Program-made: the position numbers and the translations under genes
Shown: positions 21,258-33,189 of the stretch, one piece after another
How the letters are laid out: the number at the start of each line of letters is the position of its first letter
How positions within the stretch are numbered: the first letter of the stretch is position 1
Source of the DNA: Acanthamoeba sp. SK_2022b
Taxonomy: Eukaryota; Discosea; Longamoebia; Acanthamoebidae
Direction: 5' to 3'
DNA: 64,000 bases
NCBI GenBank assembly: GCA_027943245.1
Contig: JANDJZ010000160.1
Span: 23,032-87,031, forward strand
The notes under the pieces: model-generated
What the model saw: the letters and a program-made list of their open reading frames with translations, nothing else
Database searches by the model: none
Told to the model about the DNA's origin: nothing

Positions 21258-22751
21258 ACGAGGGCCATCCGCGGTGTGCGCGCAGGGCGTGAAAACGAAA
21301 TTCCTGACCAAGGACGACCTCGGATCGGGGAAGTTGAAGCCCTCCAAGGTCCTCCAGCTGGCCGAGGAGGACCTCAACCCGGATTGCATGAAGAAGGTCA
21401 AGGACCCCAAACTCAAGGAGGACCTCCTCAAATTCGAAGACGACTCCGTACGCCTCTCTCTCTTTCGCTTTCTTGCTTAGGCATGACATGGCGTGAGGTG
21501 TGCGCGTGGCTGACCCTGGCTGGCTGTGTGTCACGGGGAGCAGAGGGTGACGCGGTTCAAGTTCGGGGTGCTGTATCAGCGGGCGGGGCAGGTGCGGGAG
21601 GAGGACATGTTTGCCAACCAGGATCCGTCGCCCGGCTTCAAGAAGTTTCTCAACTACCTCGGCGACGAAATTGAACTCAAGGTAGGCCTCTTCGTTGCTG
21701 ATTTTATTTTATTTATAATTTATTTGTTTTTTTTCCGGAAAAAAAAACAATTAATATAACGTACGTTTCAGGGCTGGGACAAATACAGCGGTGGGCTGGA
21801 CACGGAGGGGCGAGAGGGCAAGAATTCGATCTACTTTCTGCGCAAGGACTGCGAGGTCATGTTCCACGTCAGCACGTTCCTGCCCTACTCGTCCAAGAAC
21901 GACCAACAGGTGGAGCGAAAGAAGCACATCGGTAAGACCTCCTCGTCCTTCCTTCTTTTTTCCTTCTTTTTTCGTTTTTCGTTCTTTCAAACGGACAGGG
22001 AGGCCATGCCGTGCTTACACTGTGCGGGGGTAGGCAACGACGTGTGCGTGATCATTTTCCAGGAGGACGACCAGTGCGTGTTCACTCCGACGGAGATCAC
22101 GTCGGACTTCAACCACGTGTTCATGGTCGTGCGCGAGGAGTTTGACCAGGACTGCGACGAAGGCGGGCACCACGCCGACGGGGCCACCACCACCACGACC
22201 AGCTCCAGCACGCTCGACCCGCGAAGAAAAGACAAAGAAAAGGAACAGGAAAAGGAAGGCCACAGCGGCATCTACGAGTCCAACGGTGGAGGAGGCGGCA
22301 GCGGGATACGAACGGTCAAGAGCCCGAGCAGTCGAAGCGGCGGAGGAGGAGGAGGAGGAGTGAACAACAGCACGGGGCGGACGCGGTACCGGGTGGCGAT
22401 CACACAGAAGGAGGGCGTGCCACCATACGGGCCGCTTATCGTCTACCCTCCCGTTTACGAGGCCGTCATGCCCCGATTCCGCTCCACCATTATCAAGAAA
22501 CGTACGTCGTGTTGTCCACACACACACACGCACACGCACAGCGCTGCGCATGTAGTGGTTTTCGTGGTCGTGTCGATCAATGATGTGGTCGATGTCCTGA
22601 CAACATGTTGTTGTTTTGTGTGGTCTTTCGTTCAGTGATCAATGCTCACAACGCGGCGTACGAGGCCCCGGCGTTCCTGACGAGGCGACTCAAGATGCGG
22701 GAGCTCGCCCTCCTCGACATCGTACAGAAATACGTCAAAGTCCACACGTGA
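17966..22751 (+). CDS. Ras-like domain fused to a RapGAP domain
   Basis: A single frame-consistent gene with at least ten exons. Residues 1-280 are basic/Ser-rich disorder and coiled coil. A Ras-like domain follows: P-loop VVVGGSCGKSCMIAHL (18922 on), YDVSILEIGSS at the switch II position, CFMLVYSIADSKSFHELKKLY, FCIVGTHSDLED at the NKxD position and LVEISSKTGRNVDKAF as the SAK loop. After a Ser-rich linker the RapGAP domain runs from about 20951: SHTNWVGVDPKLGP, FKFGVLYQRAGQ, FLNYLGDEIELKGWDKYSGGLDT, VMFHVSTFLPYS and KHIGNDVCVIIFQ. The Asn of IGND (codon 22036-22038) is the Asn-thumb that drives Rap GTP hydrolysis. TEITSDFNHVFMVV follows, ending FLTRRLKMRELAL. One intron holds a (TG)n tract. 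The GAP half looks competent; the GTPase half has abnormal motifs. The gene converges with the galactosyltransferase, 87 bp between stops. Confidence 0.85.
21177..21254. repeat. (TG)n microsatellite, intronic
   Basis: About 39 TG units between the RapGAP exon ending IVSRTK and the exon starting GVKTKFLTKDD. Confidence 0.9.
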
Positions 22752-22838
22752 CACCGCCGCCCGACAGGCTCCTCTCTTCTCTCTCTCTTCTCTCCAGCAC
22801 TGTGTTCGGTGGTTTTTGAACAACAAAAATGGCCAACA

Positions 22839-24769
22839 TCATCGCGCCGTTGGTGGTTGCGAGGCGTTGGCGGTTAGTTCGAGGTTGCGCAGACAGGCCT
22901 CGACCTCCTCTCGTGGGAGCACCGTCACCTGCCCACCAAACAGCGGGGACTGTGGGTCCGCCTTAAGCTGCATACGTGTGTGGACAGGGATTGAAGTGGC
23001 AGACTCTCGTCAGCACCGCGGTCGGTTGACGCTTTCAGTTAGCAGGGCACGCACCCAGTAGAAGCCGCCCCATTTGTCCACCCAGGCCCTTCGGTACAGC
23101 GTGTACTTGAGGCTCGACAGGCCGTCCAGCTCATACCGATCTGTTGAGTTGTTCTCGTGCAACCATCGATTCTGCGCGATCACCCGGATATGAAGGAGAA
23201 GTCCATGAGCGAGACAAGGCTAGATCCATAAATCAACGCTGATGTACCCGAACACGGTTATCCGCCTCGCATGAGAAGCTCAGGTTGTGCGGCTGCGAAG
23301 CAAAAAGTCCAGAGTTTGGCCTGTACCTGTTTATTCGCCTGACTGTGGGGTAATCGCTGGTGTGAGTTGCGTATGCATGTGGCCTGCGGCGTCAAATGAT
23401 CAGGGTGGTGTACAATTAGCCTTGATCCTGCCGGCGAGGTCGTCGTCCTCCCGCCTACACTCATACATACCAGATGAGCTGAGCAATTTTCAGCCAGGAG
23501 ACGAAAGGCCTTACCCCCAGCCGTAGTAGTTATTGCTGTAGCCGTTCATCTTTTTGTAGTCATCCATGCGGCACACCATACCTGTGCCAGTGTATGTCCG
23601 GTAATGCCTTATGTTGCAATAACACACTAGTGAGAATCTCCTACACGAATAAGAACAGCGAGAGGGGTGGTGGGTGTACAGCCGCCATCCGTTCTTCTCG
23701 ACCTCTCTGGCTATGTGGAACGGACCAGGGATGGACGGATAGTCAAAGGGCACCCAAGCCATAGAGTTCGTGCTGGTGTTTGCAGCAGGGCGTCAGCGCA
23801 CGTTGGGCTAATCATGGGGCAGGGCGCTAAGCACTGATTGTCCAGGTGAAAGACCGGCAGCGAGTCCACGTCCATACAGGCCATGTAGTCGAACTTTGTC
23901 TTAAACTGATCGTAGGCGATATTGAACAGTTGGCCTGAGCTCCGTCAATAGGTATGGGTAGGCAGCAAGCAAACTTTACGTCATCGGTTTTAGGGTAAAG
24001 CAACAACATACCTCGATTGAAGAGTTTGCCGGGCATCTGCTCCATGATCACGGCCTGGTAGTTTATCTTTAACAACGACAGATAGCTGAGGGGGAGCGGA
24101 TGAGTGTAGGTGTCAGAGAAAAAGAATGGGAGGGGTACACTACCGGGTATAGTAAGGGAGAGTGAGCGAGACCTGCGGCCATCGCTCGGCGCTGCCGTTG
24201 AAGAAGGGAAACACGAGGAGCAGTTTCTTGCGCTTGAACAGTGATGTAGCTGGCGCAGGCACAAACCACTTGCGGAGCATCGCGGTGAGCTCGCTGACAG
24301 GCAGCTTCATGAGCTTCGCATGCCTTCGTGCGTATAGCCAGGGATCTTCGTTGTCGGGCTGGTGGGGCACCCCCTCGAGACTGTCCACGTCCCGCCAGTA
24401 GTGCTCGTCCACTACGTCCTCCGCGGAGAGCTGAGGCACCGGCCTGAGTGTTGCGGCCTGGCGTGCTGATGACAACACACTTGCTGCCGAATACTCAATT
24501 GCTGGTGCTGAGGCAGTGGCAGGTGAATGCTCGGGTGAGGAGGGAAGGCTCGAAGGACTGGGGATAGATGCCCCTGGCCTTATGAGCGCGCCCTCCAGCA
24601 CCAGCCGCTGGTGGTGCTGCGCCGTGAAGTTCCAGTAGAACACCACGAGTGCGGCACTCATAATGAGCAGCAACACGAAGCAGCGACCCAGCTGCATCTG
24701 CCCTTGAGCCCTTCGCCTCGTCCACAAGCCCAGGAGCTGACTCAGGCGAGTTATCACAAATCGGTGCAA
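22839..24769 (-). CDS. Beta-1,4-galactosyltransferase-like glycosyltransferase (GT7 family)
   Basis: Type II Golgi membrane enzyme predicted to transfer a hexose (Gal or a relative) from a UDP sugar. The start at 24769 gives a short cytosolic tail, a TM anchor (CFVLLLIMSAALVVFYW) and a Ser/Pro-rich stem. The catalytic part follows the B4GALT order: LLLVFPFFNGSAERW; AVIMEQMPGKLFNRGQLFN; the metal-binding CMDVDSLPVF (DxD-type DVD); YTGTGMVCRMDDYKKMNGY then NNYYGWG; REDDDLAGRI, the (G/R)EDDD motif; and HENNSTDRYELDGLSSLKY near the end. There are about seven exons; the EDDD junction joins in frame across 23460-23515. The last exon ends EEVEACLRNLEL. The first exon is GC-rich while the last exons are more AT-rich. 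It shares a 249 bp divergent promoter with SSF1, which has a CCAAT near 24910. Confidence 0.85.
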
Positions 24770-25018
24770 CTAATTAGGTAACAGCTGCTTTATTAGCAAA
24801 TTATCTGAAACTCCAAGCTGAGTTGTCCTCTCTACTGCGTGTCACCGCGTCGCTTGTACCCTGGTCTCTAGGGCCAAGGATACTCTAACTCCTCCTTTCC
24901 CTACCTCCCAGCCAATTTTTCTTTCTTGCGAATTTCCCTCCTTTCAGAGTTTCTTCTTGGCGGGCCGGAGCGGAGCCATCTTCACACCCATTCCGATTCC
25001 ATTCAATAGCCACACACG

Positions 25019-27221
25019 ATGGGTAAAAGAAAGCGCGGAGGCGGCAAGGTGCGTCTCCTCGTGTGCACGATTTATCCCTTGCCACTTTAATTCCAACTAT
25101 GATTTTTTCAGATTTCGATTTTTGATCAAATTCTCGAATTAAATCAACTCACATTGGGTGGGCACGTGCACGTGTGCGTGTTGTTACGCAAATGAAGAAG
25201 GGAGGCAAGAAGAAGAAGGGCCCCGCCCCGGCTGTGGTAGATGACAAGAAGAAGGTCGAGCAGAGCTTCGTCATGAAGCGCGGCAAGATCGGCAAGACCC
25301 TGCAGTCCCTACTCGAAGACACCCGCCGCGTCATGCTGCCTCACACCGCCCTCCACCTCCGGGTACCGCACACACACGCGCACACACACACGGCCACCGC
25401 ACGCACACACGCTGACTCGCGCGCGCCGAGTGTAGGAGCGCAAGAGCAACACGCTGAAGGACTTCATTCACGTGGCCGGCCCGCTGGGCGTGACCCACTT
25501 CATCATCTTCTCCGCCACTGACTTTGGGTCCTACATGCGCATCGCCCGCGTGCCGCACGGGCCCACCCTCACCTTCCGCATCTCCTCGTACGTGCGCCGT
25601 GCCTACGTGGTCGTTGCTGTGCCGCGTCATGTTTTGTCGTGTGTTTGACAGATGAGAAAACCAAGTGTTCACCGACTGTGTGTGATATGTGTGGTATGTG
25701 TCAGGTATTCGCTGGTGCGCGACATCGTGTCGCTGCAGAAGAACCCGCACTCGCCCGGCTCCGAGTTCAAGTACCCGCCGCTGGTACACGCGACCACATA
25801 CGCGCGCGAGTACAGACGCGCGTGTAGTCTCTCACCCTCGCTTGTCTCCCATTTGTTCGTTCTTTTGCTCTTTTGCTCGACAGGTGGTGCTGAACAACTT
25901 CAAGGGCGCCGAGGAGAACATCAAGCTGATGTCGGTCATCTTCCAAAAGATGTTTTCGCCCATTAACATCAAAAAGGTGCACATTTACGATGTATTTTAT
26001 TATTTGTTATTTATTTATATTCATTATTCATCATTTCGTTGACGCTGACTCAAAAACGACGGCGCGTCTGTAGATGAAAGTGGAGGAGTGCAAGCGCGTG
26101 GTGCTGTTCGAGTACGACAGCGAGTCCAAGACGGTGCAGTTCCGGCACTATCTGGTCACCTCGCACGCCGTCGGCGTGTCCAAGAGCGTCAAGCGACTCC
26201 TGCAGAAGAAGCTCCCCGACCTCTCCCAGCTTCAGGACATCTCCCAATACGTGCTCAGGTACCACTTCACCGTTTTAATATTTAATATTTGCATTTATTT
26301 TATTACTTATTATTTAATGTAATCATTGAATTTTATACTTTTTATGAAAAATCATAAAACAAAAGGATTTTTTTGCAAAAAAAAAAAATAATCAAAGAGA
26401 GATTAGAAAAAATGACCAAATCAAATCGTGACGCGAGCAGGGGAGCCAAGGCGAGCGAGAGCGACATGGAGGACGGCGAGGATACGCACGTGGAGGTGGA
26501 GCGGCACATCAAGAAGAAGAAGCGGGTCAAGCGGCGCTTCACGACCGACGTGAAGGTCAAGACGCAGCAGAGCGCCGTGCGGCTGCAGGAGCTCGGGCCG
26601 CGCCTGACGCTGTCGCTGATCAAGGTGCAGGAGGGCTTCTGCGACGGCCAGGTCCTCTACCACCAGTTCGTCACCAAGACGGCCGAGGAGGAGGCCGAGC
26701 TCGAGGCCCGCAAGGAGCAGCAGCGCGAGCTCAAGGAGGCGCGGCGCCAGCAGCAGCTCCTCAACCTCGCCAAGAAGGGCAAGCTCCCGCCCGGCATGGA
26801 GGCGCCCAACCTCGACCAGACCGACGACAACGAAAACGAAAACGACGGTGACGACCATGACGATGACGAACAACAAGAAGTCGAGGAGGATGATGACGAC
26901 GACGACGAGGTGGAGGGTGATGAAGGTGAGGAGGATGAGAAGGATTATGGAGATGAAGGTGAAGAGGACGAGGAGATCGAGACGTTGAACAAGAAGGGGA
27001 AGAAGGCAAAGAAGAGCAAGGCCAACAAGAAGAGGAAGGTCGAGAAAGAGGAGGAGATCAAGGAGGAGGAGGACGAAGGCGAGGAGGAAGAGGAGATGGA
27101 GGAGGAGCAGACGCCCAAGAAGAAGCAGAAGGCAACACCCAAGTTCTCGGTGAAGGTGCCCGTCTCCAAGAACCTCAAGCGCGAGCTCTCCAACAACAAG
27201 AACAAGAAGAGAAGAGGTTGA
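25019..27221 (+). CDS. SSF1: Ribosome biogenesis protein SSF1/Peter Pan (Brix domain)
   Basis: Nucleolar Brix-domain protein needed for 27S pre-rRNA processing and 60S subunit assembly. Exon 1 is tiny (MGKRKRGGGK, 25019-25049). The protein continues KKGPAPAV, then SFVMKRGKIGKTLQSLLEDTRRVMLPHTA; the SSF1 phrases NTLKDFIHVAGPLGVTHFIIFS, GPTLTFRISSYSLVRDIV, PPLVVLNNF and FPxINIKK-like SPINIKK are all present. CKRVVLFEYDSESKTVQFRHYLV and the sigma70-like LGPRLTLSLIKVQEGFCDGQVLYH close the domain. The last exon (from about 26380) ends in a long acidic then basic tail, typical of nucleolar proteins. Introns are AT-rich. It converges with the C2-like gene, about 160 bp between stops. Confidence 0.93.
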
Positions 27222-27379
27222 TGTGACCGATTAGTCGGGAGTTTGGAAAACAAAAAACAAATAGATTTAATAATGAACGCAATAACAAATTTATCATTTA
27301 TCCAAGAGTCACACAAAAGCAGTAAATACAGGTAAAGAACTCTAAAAAGAGCTTGAGAAAGAAAGGAGAGCTGCGCGGT

Positions 27380-28678
27380 TCACGGCGTGGCGGCGGACTT
27401 CTTGGCCGTCTTCGTCTTCGTCTTTTTCTTCTTTTTCCGGGGCGTCTTGTCGCCGTCCGCGTGCACGGCGGCCGCCGCGAGCCCGCTCTTGCTCGTTCGC
27501 TTGTCCTTCTGCTTCTTGGACAGCTTCGCCGGCTTAACCTCTTCCTCCTCCTGCGCCCGCGACCGCGACTCGCTCGTCGGCGACGACTCGCCTGACGACG
27601 TCGACGAAGCCGACGAGATCGTGGCGACGGCCTCGAATTCATCGTCGCCCTCCGTGCCCACGGCGACGCCCGTGTCCTCCACTTCGACCACGGCCAGCAC
27701 CACGCCGCTCTCCATGCCCTCGTCGCCTCGGCTCTTCTCTCGCTTGTGGACGTGACGCTTCTTGCTCTTCTCCTTCGTCGCCGTAGCCGCCGTCTGTTGG
27801 CTGGTCTGCAGCTGCTCACTGCCGCTGTCGTCGCGCTCCCAGTCCTCGTCCTGCTCCTCCTGGAGCTGCTGCTGCTGCTGCTGCTGCTTTTTCTTGTCGA
27901 CCTTGAGCCTCGTGATGATGCTGCTGCCGCTCGAGCTCTGGTCCTTGCTCTTCCTCTTCACCGCCTTCTCCTTCTTTTTCGCTTTCGTTTTCGCTTTCGT
28001 TTTCTGGGGCGTGATGGAGCCCACGTCGCCGTCGGAGATGGTGCGCGACTGGAGGCCGTCGCCGTTGGACCAGTCGACCAAGTTTCCGCTGGCCAATTCC
28101 TCGGCCGACTTGGTGACCTCGAGGGACGCCTCGCTCTGGCGGCCGATCGTCCAGAACTTCTTGCCGGAGCCCTTGGGGCTCATCGACCGGGCCGGCGAGA
28201 GCGTCTGCGTCTGGTGGTTGGTGTCGGTCGACGTCAGCAGCTGTCTCAGCTTCGTCAAGTCGCGACTCAGCCGTCTGCTCAGTCCACTGCCCTGTTTGGC
28301 TGTCGTTGTGTGGCCGCCAGCGTGAGTTTTTTATGATTATTTTTAAAGTAAATATAACTATTTATATTTTATTTTATTTATCGAAATGAGAAAGAAGGTA
28401 TCAAGGGCAAGGAGAGTCAGCGTACCAGGTGGGCGGGGGTCTTCGCTCTCTTCTTCGCTGCTGTCGATCGCGTTGATGGAGATGGTGCGGACCGGCTGGG
28501 AGAGGACCAGATCCTGAGTGTCCATGTTCTCCGCGAACTCAGATCCGCCCACAGCTCGGATGTCCTGGCTCAACAGGAACTCGTTGTGCTTTCGGTCACT
28601 GCATCGTCACCACCACCACCACCGTAGTCGTCACACCGTTAATGGCAATTTCAGCAGCACGTCAGCAGACCACAGCAG

Positions 28679-28745
<67 letters not shown>

Positions 28746-29760
28746 CGAGAGAGACAGAGAAGGCGGCGCGTACACAACGGGAGAGCGCTTGCCGAGGTCG
28801 CGCGTGTGGCGCCAAAATTTCTTGCGATCGGCGGTCTTGGGCGTGACCACGTCCTCCTTGCGCGTCTCGAGCTCCTCCACCGCCGCCATCTCTCCGCTCT
28901 GCCCATCGTCGCCCACCACCGCCATCCCGCGCAATAAGTGATGTCAGACACTATGCACCGGAACTAAATTGCACGAGAGCGCGTCGACAAAAGGGAACTA
29001 GGCGATGAGATCCGGGGAGAGGGGTGAGAGGAGAGACGTATCACCTTGCCTCCGTTCCGGTAGTCCCGCGTGAATCGCATCCTCGTGCGCAGGTAGCTGC
29101 TGGTGTACTTGTCTGGGTGGGCCCCATCGGCGGCCTTGAGCTTGAGCTTGGCATCGACCCAGTTCCACCCGACGTAGTTCAGCGGCACTGCACAGATGTG
29201 TGTGTGTGTCCACTCCGACATGAGCGGTGTGTTGTGTGATGTACGTTGTTTGGTGAGGACGATGCGTACGAGTGCACTCGCCGAGAAGCTTCTGGTGTTC
29301 GTCGCTCGTGCCCTCTTCCTTTCGGTCCCACAGCGAAATCTTGACGGCGTGTTCCTGTCGGTCCGCCACGCTCAGGAAAAAGGTCTGAGGGGAAGATAAG
29401 ACAGAGCTTTCACGTGAGTGTCACAGACCACAAAGGGCGTGCAGGGATTGGTTGCAAGTTCTAGGTGATCGCAAGGCGTGTGCGTTGTCGCAGAAAGGAA
29501 AAAAGGTGCAGTTCACGTTGCAAGCTTCGGCAATAACGAAGAGAAGCGGGCAACTGCGGAAAAGAAAGAAAGCGTAGACGACGGTGGGAGGGGGGGGGGT
29601 ACCTTGGCTCGCGAGGAAGAGGGTGAGCTAGATGACGTCTGCTGTTGTTGCCATCGCTGTTCGGTGGCGGGAATGTGTGCCGAGTAGAAGGGCTGTCTCG
29701 GAGTGCCGTCCTTTCTGTGCGGCACGTTTATCGTGTCTAGTACTGTAAAGAAAAGATTAG
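27380..29760 (-). CDS. C2-like domain protein with long disordered C-terminus, 5' end unresolved
   Basis: Exons read minus from about 29742: INVPHRKDGTPRQPFYSAHIPATEQRW, then VFFLSVADRQEHAVKISLWDRK with HQKLLGE, then VPLNYVGWNWVDAKLKLK and RFTRDYRNGGK. The succession L-x-I-x-L-W-D-R-K, G-E, V-P-L matches the second half of a C2 beta-sandwich (membrane or protein binding). Calcium-binding Asp loops are not obvious. An exon DRKKFWRHTRDLGKRS follows, then DRKHNEFLLSQDIRAVGG, then a roughly 290-residue disordered tail (28330-27380) with a polyGln run of eight, Lys-rich and acidic patches. One intron carries (TG)n on the plus strand. The first exon should lie in 29760-30300 but I cannot fix a start that keeps frame. 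Function unknown. Confidence 0.55.
27864..27890 (-). repeat. Coding CAG repeat (polyglutamine)
   Basis: Plus-strand ctg units encode about eight consecutive Gln on the minus strand in the disordered tail of the C2-like protein. Confidence 0.85.
28679..28743. repeat. (TG)n microsatellite, intronic
   Basis: About 32 TG units, read as CA on the sense strand of the C2-like gene, between the exons DRKHNEFLL and the one ending RSPVVYAPP. Confidence 0.9.
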
Positions 29761-30578
29761 ACTAGACCAAAGGGAGAGTGTCGGGGCCACAACACGGCAG
29801 AGAAAAAATCGCCTGCAATCTTCGGTCGAAGATTGTTAAAATCTCTAGGTAGAATTTGTAGATTGAAATCAAATTGATTTAGGTGCAAGATTGGCAGAGG
29901 GAGGAGTGAGCACGAACTGGCGACTTCGAGCACATCGTCTCGTTGATTGTGAGGGAGTGGCGCCAACATCACGCTTATGCTGTCTGCTCTGGTATTGTTG
30001 GTGCGACTTTTGTTGCTGTAGTGTTGCGGCGTTGGACGCTGGAGTTCGTTGGTTGCGATACACGCCGAACAGGTTCGGTGAAGGGTGGCAAGGAGACCAC
30101 GCGGTGGAGTTGCAGCGCCGCCGTGATACAACCAAACTCGCCTCCTGTTCGTTCTTCTCTCTCTCTCCTGCAAGCCGCGCGGGCGAGTCCACTTGTATGA
30201 GACTTCAACGAAGGGGGACAAGAAAAAGAGCGAAGCGCGAGGGCCGAAGCGGGCCGTGAAAAAGAGCGAAGTCACACTCAGTTGCCCTTTTCCGTTGCTG
30301 CAAAGCCGGCCCGATGGAATCCGAGCAAGCCAACCCCTTTGGCTGTGATATGCTTCACATAGTTGAACTCTTTGCTATAATAGGTCCTCCAATCGCGTTT
30401 TGCGTTCGCAATATTTCTCTTAGACAATACAAGAAACCTGCCTTGCAAAAGAAATCATTAATAAATAACATAAATTAAATAAAATTAAAAGAAACTCTCG
30501 TCCCGTATTGTTGGCGTACTTGCGCCCACGAAGCCAGCTCGCCAACGGAAGCTGAGTGCACTTGCATCTTTGATTTAA
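29760..30578. other. Intergenic / 5' region between two divergent genes
   Basis: About 820 bp separating the C2-like gene (-) and the PH-LIM gene (+). It must contain the 5' exon or leader of the C2-like gene, but none of the open stretches (for example minus 30275-29757) resembles a protein or splices cleanly. The last 150 bp before 30579 are AT-rich (tattaataaataacataaatt and similar), suggesting promoter DNA. Confidence 0.35.
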
Positions 30579-33129
30579 ATGGAAGAGCAGGCCTCGGGGC
30601 GACGCTCCTCCGCCTACAAGGTGCTTCCTTGCTCCGCACGCTTTTTGTGAGGAATAACTGATGTATTATTTTTGTATATTTGTTTTTTTATTATCTATGA
30701 ACCTCCACTGGTGTGCGAGTAGGCGGCGATGGGTCGGTCGGCCGGGAGCGTCATGAATGGGAGCAAGTCGGGGCTGCTCTACAAGCAGGGACACAAGGTG
30801 AAGAATTGGAAGCGCCGCTGGTTCTCCCTCTGCGGTACGGTCCCGTTCCCTCTTCTCCCATCTTGCCCCGCTCCTGTCGTTGCTCCTCCACGGACCGGTC
30901 CACCTCTTCTTTCTCTTCCTCTTTTTTCGCTCTTTTTTGTCGCTCCGTTCTTTGCTCTCCTCGATTGCACAGACAAGCGGTTGTACTACTTCGAACCTAG
31001 CCACAGTGGGGTGCGTCTCTTGCTCATATTGCTCGTCTCTCTCTCTCTCTCTCTCTCTCGCAGTGTTGTAATTGCCGTCGGCTAACGACTCATACCATGT
31101 GCAGGATGCGAGACCCTACGGCGTGGTTCTACTCGACGGCTATGTTGTTGAACTGGTGGACGATCCGAAACTAAGCAGGAAGCTCAAGAGAGACACCAAA
31201 GAGGTCAGCGCCCTTCGTTCACTTGCGGTTCCCACAGCAACAATGGCCCTGATTAGCATTGCTGTCACTGGCAGGTCACTCTCTTTCGGTTGTGGCATCC
31301 TCGCAAGCCCGAGTATCTGCTGTGCGCCGACAGCGAGGCGGAGATGGAAGAGTGGATCGGAGCCATACTCATCGAACAATATCGCCACGATGCGAAGCGT
31401 CTCACAGTCGTTCAAGGTGTGCTCTCATGTCGTGCACCATCGTCGTGTGAGGCACACCGTTCCGCCAGATTTATTATTAATCTAATTTTTATTGCACTTC
31501 AGACTTGAAGCCCAGCGCCTCGCCTCGGAATCGGGTCACCCACCAGTCGCCCGGGTTCCAAGGTGGCGGCCACACAACCCCGCGGTCGGGCCGTGTGGAG
31601 GGCCTCACGTCAGTATACGAGCCCACGGGCGCCGCCCAACATCAGCATCACCATAGCCACAACTCGGCGGCGGCCTTCCCTTCGTCGCGGAGAGACCTCC
31701 TGCCTCACCGGGCCGCGCCTCCAGTGCCCTCGCCCCAACCGGCGCCCTCTCCGGCCCGCTCTAGCGACGGATTCGCCGCCGGCGGCAGCAGCAGCAGTGG
31801 TGGGCCTGTGCTGAGGTGTGCCAAGTGCGGCGCGACTGCGCCCAACGCCGTGGCGCCCAAGTTCTGCCGTGACTGCGGCAACCTGTTTTCTGGCGTTGGC
31901 AGTGGGGTTGGGGCACCGCCGCCATTACCCAGCCGCGTCGCTGTACCGTCGTCCACGGCGCCGCCGCCTCTCCCCCACGCCCACCATCGCGTGGGACAGC
32001 AGCCCTCCTACTCTGCCGTCGCTGCGGCTCCTCCGCCCGTCTCTCCACATCAAACTTACCACCAGCAGCCGCCACCTTACAAGACGCCCTACACTTTCTT
32101 TCCCTCTGCAACGACGACGACGACGACGACGACTACGACTACGACGACTCCACCGCCCACGACAACCACGGGACCGCCGTTGCCCGCGAGGACATCTCCC
32201 TCGCACACACCCGCGACCGCTCTATCTCCGAGGAAGACTCCGCCCACCTCCGCCGCGACTCATACGCACACCCGCGCCGCGCCGCCAGTGCCGTCGTATT
32301 CGGCCAGCGCGGGTCCGACGGCGACCAAGCCCGCGTCCGCGTTCACAGCATCCGCACAGCCGCCGATTGCGGCCGTTCGGCCCGCGCCGGCCGTGCCCGT
32401 GGCAGCGGCCGTGCCAAAGAGAGTGTCGCCCAAGCCGGTGCCGACCATGGTGCAGAACTCCAACGTGCGCCTGTCGGCCTTTGGAGGTCCACAGACGAGC
32501 AGCGCCAGGCCCGCTGCGCCGCCGATCTCGACGCCGGCGGCCACGCCCGTTGCATCGACCGCCAAGGCTTCGCCTCGTCCCGCAGTCGCCGCGGCCAAGC
32601 CGACACCGGCGCCGACCGGCCCTGCAGTCGCGGTCAAGAACGCCTCCCCGACTCCCCCGGTCACCGCCGCCACAAGCAGCCCTGCCAAGCCGGCGGCGAC
32701 GACTGTCGCGACCGCAAGGCACGTGCAGCGCTCCGTGGGCGACCGTGTGGTCGCGTGCTCCCCTCCCGCATTACTGACACCTCTCCTCTCGCTCTCTGTC
32801 GTGCAACTGTGCGCAGTCAGGGGAACGCAGGCGCGGCGGCAGCGAAGCCGGACCAGAGGGAGCAGATGCGGCAGGCCATCCAGGTGCAGGCCGCCCGGGA
32901 GAAGGAGATGCGCCAGAAGGTGATGCAGCGGATGAACAAGAAGCAGGAGCTCAAGAAGCAGCAGAACGGCAAGCAGGCGCAGCCATCCTCCTCCTCGTCG
33001 TCAGGTTCGAGCCAGCCGGCGATCCCGGCGGAGGTCAAGGCTCTCTCCGACAAGCTGACGCGCATCGAAGACGAGATTGGCCGCGCATCAGACACTCAAA
33101 TCCTCAAGGGCAAGGGTATGACCAGTGCC

Positions 33130-33189
<60 letters not shown>

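Noticed and set aside
29757..30275. 172-codon minus-strand frame as first exon of the C2-like gene
   Set aside because: The only phase-compatible splice would need an intron of about 31 bases; sequence is low-complexity and unconvincing.
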